Positions 56,101 to 64,000 of a stretch of 64,000 bases of DNA are shown here, piece after piece. Both the position numbers and the translations under genes were made by a program. Every line of letters starts with the position of its first letter. Positions within the stretch are counted from its first letter, which is position 1. The DNA is taken from positions 174,175 to 238,174 of the forward strand of contig JAUIRK010000372.1 of assembly GCA_030549495.1 (NCBI GenBank). Reading direction: 5' to 3'. The notes beneath the pieces were generated by a model that did not search any database, had not been told where the DNA came from, and saw nothing but the letters and a program-made list of their open reading frames with translations. The stretch comes from Nectonema munidae (Eukaryota; Nematomorpha; Nectonematoida; Nectonematidae).

Positions 56101-56757
56101 TTTTAATCTATAAGTTACAACAATAGTTTCTTACATTCCAAAAAAGTAAAAAAGTGTCATCTTGCTGAGTACTTTACATAAAAATGGTAAAATAAGTGAT
56201 AGAGATGATAGAAAACTAATCTGGACTATAATAATCGAATTTTTCTTGTAAAAGAAGAACCAAAATGTGGCCGATAGTTAAAGATATCTTTAATGCTTTT
56301 ATAATTTGGTCCGAAGTTGTTTCTGAATGGGGTAAACCGTTTTATAACACAAAAAGACAAATGTTCATATAAATGTTGGGTAATGAACTCATAAAACCTT
56401 TGATTTCACAGCGCAAGTTTAATCCTTGATGTGAAAACGCTATTAGAATAGTGAACAATGTGTAGGAAAATAATTCAATTTTACCAGTAGAAAAATAAAA
56501 TAATAGAAAAAGATGCTCGTAATATCCTTCTACTTGTGATGACAAAACAAGCATAGTATGCTCCAAGTGTAATAAATTTTTTTGCAAAGAGCATGCTATT
56601 TATTTGCGTTAAAATTGTAAATAATTGTTTTCATCTTTTTGAAAATATATTTCAATAAACATTGTTTGATCTTTGCTCTTTGGAGGAAAAAAAATATGAA
56701 TAAGTCATATTGATCCCAGGGACAAATATGTTCGTTATTTTAAGATATATAGAATGG
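53192..56757 (+). mobile_element. piggyBac-like transposon, copy 3, with a hAT inside
   Basis: TTAA flanks at 53188-53191 and 56758-56761. The left tip is CCCTTCTATTGTC and the right, reverse complemented, CCATTCTATATATC. A palindrome CCAAAGTCCTTTGG lies near 53383. Transposase pieces: an acidic Ser-rich N-terminal part (53800-53930), DEQLIVFRGRCLSAIYS with a neighbouring frame reading YIPSKAAKYGIKIWTL (54110-54220), GQNVTCDKFFTSYPLGQ (near 54320-54375), then after the hAT, WPIVKDIFNAFIIWSEVV (near 56265) and a Cys/His finger CSKCNKFFCKEHAIYL near 56550-56610. Multiple breaks. Without the inserted hAT it is about 2.35 kb, a normal piggyBac size. Confidence 0.88.
54524..55733 (+). mobile_element. 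hAT deletion derivative inserted in piggyBac
   Basis: Perfect 8-bp duplication ATTATGAC at 54516-54523 and 55734-55741. The left end is AAGGGCGAGTAAAAATC and the right, reverse complemented, CAGGGCGAGGAAAAATTGAC. AATAAAGTCAA motifs recur near both ends. Inside are traces of a zinc finger (KRFYCKVCLTEVKHE, near 54797) and of the hAT C-terminal region (FTLEVERSFSKLEKLLEND, near 55475-55535). It is related to the element at 59522-62052. Confidence 0.88.
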
Positions 56758-56761
56758 TTAA

Positions 56762-57387
56762 ATAAATAACCTAAATTAAACAATTTTATTTTCGCAATTT
56801 TTTTAAATTTTTTTGCTTTATTATTTTTAAGATTCTTCTGTCTTGCATATATAATGAAAGAGTATCCTTTTTTAATTTAAAATTATAGAAAATCAGTTTT
56901 ATTTTAATATCAATATCATCTTTTTATTTCTACCGATTATCATACTTTGAAATAGTTTTAATTTAGTAGCATTATATTAAAGATAACTGATGATCTACAA
57001 ATTCTTTAAATCTGGTTTTTAAATTTTAAGGTGCGCCCCTTCGAATTGTTTGAGATAAACTTGAGGGGGTGTATTTTGGTGAAAAAAGACACAAACTGAA
57101 TAAACAAATATTTTTTTCCAAGTATCAAAAAGATATATATATATATATTCTATTATTTTCTAATTTAATTGACTAACTTTCAATAATATAGATAAATAGT
57201 CATAAATATATCTTTCTACTGAAAAAGTAGCTTGTTTAAATTAAAAAATATGATTCCTTTTTTAATGAAATTTCTTTGGCGAAAAAGAATTTTGAAAATC
57301 TCATTCCTATAAAAACTCGACAACAGAATCAATTGCTGGTTAAAAATATTTGCGCTATGCATTTCCTTTCTTAAAATCTAAGGTTAA
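56762..57387. other. AT-rich spacer
   Basis: Contains a TA microsatellite near 57131-57147. Nothing else recognised. Confidence 0.4.
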
Positions 57388-57517
57388 CCCATTAAGCCTG
57401 AATGTTCCCATTTGGGAACATAAGTAATTTCATCTTCGTCTGCTTTTTTCAATGACTTGGAATATAAATCGTCTGCGTTTTTTTAAATATCGTCTGATTT
57501 CTATGGTACTTAATGGG
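57388..57517. mobile_element. piggyBac-type MITE, copy 3 of 3
   Basis: TTAA flanks at 57384-57387 and 57518-57521. The middle is nearly identical to the other two copies, but both tips differ (CCCATTAAGCCTG on the left; CCCATTAAGTACC on the right, reverse complemented). It therefore belongs to a sister subfamily, with the change at both ends. Confidence 0.88.
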
Positions 57518-57521
57518 TTAA

Positions 57522-57994
57522 GGAACTTGTGAGATTTGTCTTTCTCATAAAATAGAAACAATTTTCAGATTTCCTACCCATCTTAGCTAAATGTTAATTA
57601 TAATCCTAGATGATAAGCTATAGTTTTTTTGAAGCACCTAATATTATATAATTAAACCACTTCCCATTTCATTAGAACATGGTAGATCTTTCATTTAGTC
57701 AAGATACAAATTTTTTTCATGATACATGTTCTCTTTTCAATTAGTTTTCAACTTGGTTCCTTCTCTCATACAAATTTTTCAAAGATTTTATAATACGTTT
57801 TGTTTTTTTTAAATAAATATTTCATACTCAAGATGATTGTAGAAAGTATTATAAGTCAAAATATACAAAAAAAAAAGTATATTTTTACTATATACCTAAT
57901 ATGCAGCAATTTTTTTTAAAATTTTTTACATAACTGATTTTCAGGCATACATTACTAATTCAATTGCCACTTTGAGATATTTTTTAACCGTATT
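57522..57994. other. AT-rich spacer
   Basis: Nothing recognised before the tandem array. Confidence 0.4.
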
Positions 57995-59120
57995 ATCCAA
58001 AATCCAGTACAGAAATAAAATAAGCATAGTCGATTTGGTATAAAACAGATATTTTATTTTTTTGAAAATATTTTTGAAGACAGTATCTAGAAGTAAACCG
58101 CAAATCTGATTTGAGTCAGATATTTTAAAACCATAAATGCCAAACCCGAGTCTAAAAATGAAATCAGCATCTTCCATTTTGCATAAAAACAGATATTTTA
58201 TTTAAATTTCAAAAATATTTCTGTAGACATTAGACGTAAATCGAACATTTGATTGACACTTTCAGACATTTAAAACCTCTAAATGCAAAAAAATGATTTC
58301 AGAAATTAAAATTATCATGGTCGAATTGGTATAAAAACATATATTTCATGTAAAATTTGAATCAATATTTTTGGAAACAAATTTTAGAACTAAACGCAAA
58401 TTTGATTGATACTTATAAATATTTTCAAATTCAAACTGCAAAGATTGAGTCCATAAATAAAACTAGCATGGTTGATTTGGTATAATAACATATATTTAAT
58501 TGTAAAATTTGAATCATTGTTTTTGGAGACAATTTTTATAAGTAAACCGCAAATTTGATCAACACTTATAGGTATTTTCACATCCTATATAAAAAATGAG
58601 TTCAGAAATGAAAACAGCATGATTGATTTAGTATAAAAACACATATTTCATGTTAAATTGAGAGAATATTTTTGTAGATAGCTTTTAAAAGTAAACCGCA
58701 AATTTGATTGACATTGACAGATATTTTAAAACCTCTAAATGTGAAAAATGAGTTTAGAAATAAAAACGGCATGGTTGATTTGGTATAAAAACATATATTT
58801 CATTGTAAAATTTGAATGAATGTTTTTGGAGATAATTTTTAGAAGTAAACCGCAAATTTAATTAACACTTATAAGTATTTTCACATCCTAAACATAAAAA
58901 ATGAGTACAGAAATGAAACCAGCATGGCCGATTTAGTATAAGACATATGTATTTCATTGTAAAATTTGAATGAAATTGTCTTTGGAGATAATTTTCAGAA
59001 GTAAACCGCAAAATTTGATTAACACTTATAGGTATTTTCAAATCCTAAAAGTAAAAAATGAGTCCAAAAATGAAACCAGCATGACCGATTTAGTATAACA
59101 CATATATTTTATAAGGTATA
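57995..59120 (+). repeat. Tandem array of about 150-bp units (about 7.5 copies)
   Basis: The motif GATTTGGTATAAAACATAT recurs at about 58028, 58174, 58320, 58470, 58620, 58772, 58927 and 59083, giving a period of 146-157 bp. Each unit also has GTAAACCGCAAATTTGATT and a GAAATGAAACCAGCATG-like segment. Units are 75-90% alike by eye. Short open frames on the minus strand follow the repeat and are not genes. It is a local satellite-like array. Confidence 0.93.
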
Positions 59121-59521
59121 TTTTATTAGATATATTTTTGATCAATCAAAATTTTGATTTACATTTTCTAAAAAGTAGCCATGATTATTGAAAAAATTAA
59201 ATATATAAAGTGTTATGCGTTCTAAACTGTATATAATTATAAATTTTCAAGGTATTATATAATATAGATCCTAAGTTATAAGGTTAAGTACAGATAATGT
59301 CAAAATTTTGCTGAAAAATTTTAATTTTTGATTTTGATTGACAATTTTGGACATGAAAGGGTCATTCAACTACCATGAAAATGGTTTCAAAAGATGCAGC
59401 TAGCGATTTTAGGAAAAGTCACAATATTTGAAGGGATATGATTCAGCCAATTTTCTACAATTAATTTTTTAGTGAAGGGGGGGGGGTGGGCATTTTACGC
59501 CCCCAGCACTAATAGGGTTAA
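59121..59521. other. Spacer between satellite and hAT
   Basis: AT-rich with a poly-G run near 59474-59487. Nothing recognised. Confidence 0.4.
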
Positions 59522-62052
59522 TAGAGCCCTAAAAATATTGACCCAAAAAGATGAAAAAGTAACCTTATAATATTGACTTTATTAACTTAAAAAACAAAAA
59601 AATTGACCAAAAAAGACTATAAAATGCTTATCTAACAAAATAAAAACTTTATTTTACGAAGATCAGCTGATATCATGTAAAATATAATTATAATTCATAA
59701 GTAGGTATTTACAAACATTCTCGTCATTAAAATTGCGATTTTTACTTAATGTGTTGTTGGACATACAAAAACTTTCTATGTTTATTGATGTGGCTTGTCC
59801 ATTTTCAATTAAACAGTATAGGAAAGGGCTATCATCAGACTTTATTCTTTTCATAATTTTCTCAACGTCTTTATCTTCTAATCTTTTCTGAATGTATATA
59901 TTTAAATCATACACATCATTTGGTATGTTCAGTTGTGATGAATCTTCATATGCTTTCTGAACACAATAACCTTCATCTTTGCAGTTTTCAACCAAATCCA
60001 GTAAAATTTTGTACTTCAAATTTTCTTTCAAATCGTCCCGTAGAGAAGAAATAACAAGGGTTTTTTTGCTCTATCAATAATAAGTCAAGTATCAGAGAAG
60101 TCCAAATTCTTTTGACTTCAACAAACTTTGCGACATACCAAAACGCTGACTTTAACCAGGATGCGCATCTAGTATTTAGGTAAGCCTATTCGTTGAAAAT
60201 CTTTTGCCTCTGTTCTTAACTATCAACATTTTGATACTAGCTATCAAATTATCTACACTTACAAACTGTGATCTCACATCCAAGCAACAGAGTTATGCAA
60301 TAAATGTGCTCAGCAAAAAACATGAAACAAACAGGGGTACAAAATTTTTAACATTTTTCCAGCTTTTTTCATGCTGCATCACTAATGAGAAGCACAGAAT
60401 GTTCTCTTTCTATTTTTAAGTACTTTATTTTGTCATCAACTATTTGAGTAATTTTTTTACTATTTACTGAAGTAGAACATCAAACAGAATCAATTAAATA
60501 CGCTTTCTTTGATAAACTTAGATCTCCAACTAAAACATTTACATAATACTTATTTCCAAACGAGGACTCATCTATAATTAGAAATAAAAAACTACTTGTT
60601 ACCTTTTCTTTGATACTTTCTTTTATATTTTCTACAAGACTTGTAATGTAATATCGACAAGAATTTGCATTTGGACACCAGGCCTCATATGTTTGAACAA
60701 ATCTTTAATCAAATGATGATTCAATTTATTCAAAGGTATATTTACTGACAAAAAGATTCTGTTACTTTCTTTACAGTTATTATCACTAATAAACCTTTGA
60801 ACAGAAGAAGTAGCAAATTTTGAATTCTTTTAGTTGAAGGTTTTTCAGTCTTTCTATGACTTTCAACAAAAAATATTTGCTATGCTTAACGATGCAATTA
60901 CAAAGTTTGCAATAGAGTTTATTTTTAGAGTTGGAGTAAACTCCTTCAGAAAGTTTAAATATGATTTCTTTAACTTTTGTGAAGAAGACTTTGCAGTTTT
61001 TGACATCATTTTTAAAGGCAAGGGAAAAAATAAGTATTTTTAAAAAACAAGAATTTATGCGACTTTAAAATTGAAATTACAAAAGGTGTCAATACATAAA
61101 TGTGTCAAATATTCACTTCCTCTATGCTTCTCATTTTTTCACTCACATCAGGCATATAAGATAAAACATATGTCAAACAAATGAGCTCTAGTCACGTTTT
61201 CGGAAATCTAAAGTCTGAAAATCTCTGAAATAAGTTTTCATGCATTGTGTGTGAGCAACTTTCTCTCTCTAACAGCCTATCTTCCCCTGCACTACATTTT
61301 TTCTGTCACTTTTCTCACTCGCAATAATGTGACGCTTACACAAATATCGCAACTCAAATTCTTTGTAAAAAGCACATTTGTGCACAAAGCGTGAGTTCTT
61401 AGATAACAGTCATGAAAAGTTAACCCTCTCTCTTTGAGCTGGCTCTTTTTTGCCTCATTCACAAGTATGCGTATGACAGAAAAAATGTCTATGCCGCCAT
61501 TGTATACACCACGCGCACACAAATGAATGCGACCAAACAAAGACGCGCAATAAACCCACTTTTGTCCAAAAGTTTTACATGATTTTGGCAAAACTGATCG
61601 TTTCAAAACTTATAATTTTTTTAAAATTATTCATGAAATTTATCTATTTTTTCGTCTTGTTTTAACCTACTTTTATAGCATGTTCTACAAATCCCTATAC
61701 TCCCATTCAGTATTAATATAAAACCGTTATCAACATATTCATAATTATGTGTATTGTGAGTGAAGTTCTACTCTTACATATTTTATTAACCTATTCATTT
61801 AAACTTTTTCTTCTTTATAAAATTTTGAATTTAAGGTATCAAAGCTCCAATCAGTGTCAGGGTATTTTGAATATTTTTCAATAAAAACTATTGGAAATTG
61901 ACTTTATTGACCTATAGTTGAAAAATTGACTTTATTGTCTTTATATTTTTGCTTGATTCACACTTTATCAAGTTCTAAATCTTTGTTTTGACTTTTTCAA
62001 AGGTTAGAGATTAATTTTATAGAAATTGCTTTATTGACTTTCTCGTGCTCTT
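59522..62052 (-). mobile_element. hAT-like element, relative of 54524-55733
   Basis: The ends resemble the smaller relative: TAGAGCCCTAAAAATATTGAC on the left and, reverse complemented, AAGAGCACGAGAAAGTC on the right, with ATTGACTTTATT repeats inside each. The minus strand carries an intact-looking stretch of 122 residues (59663-60031, KILLDLVENCKDEGYCVQK, DDSPFLYCLIENGQA), and near 60420-60700 the pieces SSFLFLIIDESSFGNKYYVN and VLVGDLSLSKKAYLIDS, which match the hAT catalytic core (DE.., then a conserved LIDS-type strand). Frames are broken in several places. I found no convincing target duplication. A frame at 61292-61606 (minus) is unidentified. Confidence 0.7.
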
Positions 62053-62054
62053 AT

Positions 62055-62131
62055 TTAAAAATGTTTGCGGACCCCTAATAAAACCTTCACGGACCCCTAG
62101 GGTTCCGTAGACCAGAGTTTGGAAACCACTG
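62055..62131 (-). mobile_element. hAT terminus (CAGTGGTTTCCAAAC type)
   Basis: The reverse complement begins CAGTGGTTTCCAAACTCTGG and carries GGGGTCCGTGAAGG and GGGGTCCGCAAAC repeats, like the hAT at 26092-26559. The other end was not found. It may be the remnant into which the preceding hAT inserted. Confidence 0.65.
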
Positions 62132-62519
62132 GTTTGGAGTAAAGGTTGAAACACTTGATTTTAAATTTGCATTAGCCATGCTTATTCAACATTTTAGATT
62201 CGTTATCCATTTGACGAATCAGAAGGGGTATTGAATTTTCCCACTATTGCGATGTCTACAACTTGGAAAAAGCACCATTCTTAGGATTCCCGATTCCGTT
62301 TAATCGTCCTATGACTAGGGTGTACGTCGGTGTCGAACATTTTACCCTCTGACTCTACAATCATGTTTCAAATTGCATACATTGTTTCAATAAAGTTTTT
62401 TGTTTACGCTCAAATTTAGTGTACTTACAAAATCACAAATATAAATGAAATATATGATTTCTTCCTTTTAAGTGTAACATGAAGATTTAGTGTGGATTTC
62501 TGGCACGAAACAAGCGCAG
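62132..62519. other. Upstream region of CNOT7/8
   Basis: It presumably holds the promoter and 5' untranslated region. No TATA box stands out. An out-of-frame ATG at 62520 precedes the chosen start. Confidence 0.4.
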
Positions 62520-62526
62520 ATGAAAA

Positions 62527-63714
62527 ATGAGTTCTCCGAAAGTATTTATTCCATCCTACGCAATGATTCCTCAGTCTCCAAGTGGATCGGGTCTTTTGAC
62601 CCATTCTGCTGTAACCCCATCACCTCTATCTAATGCAGTCGGCACAAACTCCTTCTCAGCCTTTCAGCAGTATCAACAACAACAACAGCAACCATCCATG
62701 TCTACCAACATCAGAGAAGTATGGGAAGCCAATTTGGAGGAAGAATTCCACCTGATTCGCAGCATCATTCCTGAACACCGTTACATAGCTATGGATACCG
62801 AATTTCCCGGCATAATGGCGAGGTGCATCGGTACCTTTCGCACTCTATCCGACTATCAGTATCAACTATTGCGCGTGAACGTGGACCTATGCAAGATAAT
62901 CCAACTAGGCCTGACATTTATGAATGAGAATGGAAAAACGTCTATCAATACTCCTCTTTGCTGGCAGTTTAATTTCAAGTTTAGTCTTTCTTCAGACATA
63001 TTTGCTCAAGACAGTATTGATCTGTTAATCAAAGCAGGCATACAATTCAGCAAGCATGAAAAGGATGGAATAGACCCTATTCACTTTGCAGAATTATTAA
63101 TGACAAGTGGAGCTGTTTTGATGCCTGAGACTCGTTGGATCTCTTTTCATTCTGGCTATGACTTCGGCTACCTGATCAAACTGCTCACGAACACTTCCTT
63201 ACCCGAAAATGACGGCGATTTCTTTGATTTAGTCCACATATTCTTCCCAAAAATCTACGATGTGAAGTACTTGATGAAGAGTATTCGTAGTTTGAAAGGC
63301 GGACTACAAGAAATATCAGACCAGCTGGAGTTGAAGCGTATTGGTTCGCAGCACACCGCGGGCAGCGACTCACTTCTAACAGGCGCGGCTTTCATCAAAA
63401 TTCGCGAAATGTTCTTCGAAGATCACATTGACGATGAGAAATATTGCGGCCACTTATACGGCCTGGGCTCTCCCTACACCGTGACGACAATGGCATCCAC
63501 TCCAAATGCTGTAGCCTCTCTCCCACAAAATACGAGTGCGTCCTCAACACTCATGCACACTAGTAGTAATGCTTCTAACGTTACGTCGTCACCATGCGTT
63601 GGCACTAAAAGTAGTAATAGCACATGCTTCAACAATGAAACCTCCATACTAACTCAAATTGTTCAATCGCAGTTGCCTTTAAATCTTGAAAATGGTGTAT
63701 CCTCTAATTTATAG
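62527..63714 (+). CDS. CNOT7: CCR4-NOT deadenylase subunit CNOT7/8 (CAF1/Pop2)
   Basis: An uninterrupted 395-residue protein. It is the CAF1 exonuclease that shortens mRNA poly(A) tails within the CCR4-NOT complex, starting mRNA decay in the cytoplasm. The DEDD nuclease domain spans about 62-315. Catalytic residues are Asp90 and Glu92 (AMDTEFPG), Asp212 (HSGYDFGYL) and Asp281 (HTAGSDSLLTG), with His276. Nearly invariant stretches are visible: DYQYQLLRVNVDLCKIIQLG, WQFNFKF, IYDVKYLMKS, LKGGLQEI and EMFFEDHIDDEKYCGHLYGL. Human CNOT7 has 285 residues; here a 60-residue Ser/Pro-rich N-terminal extension ending in a Gln run and an 80-residue Ser/Thr-rich tail are added. The ATG at 62527 has A at -3. 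It is intronless within the window and GC-richer than its surroundings. CNOT7 and CNOT8 cannot be separated here. Confidence 0.96.
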   Translation: MSSPKVFIPSYAMIPQSPSGSGLLTHSAVTPSPLSNAVGTNSFSAFQQYQQQQQQPSMSTNIREVWEANLEEEFHLIRSIIPEHRYIAMDTEFPGIMARCIGTFRTLSDYQYQLLRVNVDLCKIIQLGLTFMNENGKTSINTPLCWQFNFKFSLSSDIFAQDSIDLLIKAGIQFSKHEKDGIDPIHFAELLMTSGAVLMPETRWISFHSGYDFGYLIKLLTNTSLPENDGDFFDLVHIFFPKIYDVKYLMKSIRSLKGGLQEISDQLELKRIGSQHTAGSDSLLTGAAFIKIREMFFEDHIDDEKYCGHLYGLGSPYTVTTMASTPNAVASLPQNTSASSTLMHTSSNASNVTSSPCVGTKSSNSTCFNNETSILTQIVQSQLPLNLENGVSSNL

Positions 63715-63802
63715 ATTTTTATCCCTTTCTTCTCATCTCATCTCACTTTATTTTATAACAACTTTCTTCCATTCTTTATTACAAGCCTAACGTGGTATTC
63801 TG

Positions 63803-63808
63803 AATAAA
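63803..63808 (+). terminator. Likely poly(A) signal of CNOT7/8
   Basis: AATAAA about 90 nt after the stop codon, followed by T-rich sequence, which is a normal arrangement. Confidence 0.6.
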
Positions 63809-64000
63809 GTATGTTATCTTTCAAACCTACTTTTTTAATACCATTTTGTTCTCTAGTGAGTGATCTAGCTTACTTTTGTTTTTTTATTTAGATTCAAGAC
63901 AGTAATCCACAACCTATATACTCTTTCTGTTACAGTATCATCTTCTTTTCATTATCATGAATCCTTCTAATTTTTTACATCACTTTGTCATTTAATCATA
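63809..64000. other. Downstream flank of CNOT7/8
   Basis: AT-rich sequence to the window end. Nothing recognised. Confidence 0.4.

Noticed and set aside
57941-58581. Minus-strand open frames over the tandem array
   Set aside because: They merely follow the repeat unit and change frame between units because the period is not a multiple of three.
61292-61606. Minus-strand 104-residue frame
   Set aside because: Unrecognised and located within the hAT between its 5' tip and transposase remains, so probably untranslated element sequence.

Overview
This is an AT-rich animal nuclear window, most likely from an arthropod. Genes are sparse, introns range from 53 bp to about 6 kb, and most of the rest is recognisable transposon DNA. 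The mix of Tigger/pogo, piggyBac, hAT, a Jockey-group LINE and several tRNA-derived SINEs would suit a crustacean such as a parasitic copepod, but the species cannot be fixed from the sequence alone.

I can support four host loci. (1) One 108-bp exon of glutamine:fructose-6-phosphate aminotransferase (GFAT), minus strand, 4264-4371. (2) An intact, uninterrupted phosphopantothenoylcysteine decarboxylase (PPCDC, coenzyme A synthesis), minus strand, 5008-5628. (3) A complete four-exon secretory FKBP2-type prolyl isomerase, plus strand, 39048-47911, whose first exon contributes only the start codon. (4) An uninterrupted CCR4-NOT deadenylase subunit (CNOT7/8, Pop2), plus strand, 62527-63714. They share no operon-like or pathway relationship.

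Layout of the repeats. 1-4 kb: a piggyBac-type MITE and an old hAT of the ZMYM1/TTF type. 11.7-22.5 kb: one Tigger element split by a piggyBac, which is itself hit by a LINE tail, and also split by a nearly whole 4.6-kb LINE. The target duplications and the Tigger reading frame both show the order of insertion. 22.6 kb: a convincing hammerhead ribozyme. 23-27 kb: a retroelement RNase H fossil, SINEs and hAT pieces. 28.3-31.5 kb: a complete-ended hAT with an odd tandem duplication across its left edge. 31.7-35.0 kb: a hAT split by a second Tigger. 36.6-48 kb: FKBP2, with introns holding SINEs, a LINE tail, hAT remains and a MITE. 49.6-57.5 kb: SINEs, a 27-bp minisatellite, two piggyBac copies (one split by a hAT), a second RNase H fossil and another MITE. 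58.0-59.1 kb: a tandem array of about 150-bp units. 59.5-62.1 kb: hAT remains just upstream of CNOT7/8.

The most notable signals are the hammerhead motif at 22612-22671, the GFAT exon missed by simple ORF finding, the start-codon-only exon of FKBP2, the nested Tigger/piggyBac/LINE stack, and a GNRA-loop hairpin kept in all three LINE 3' ends. I saw no clearly new protein system.
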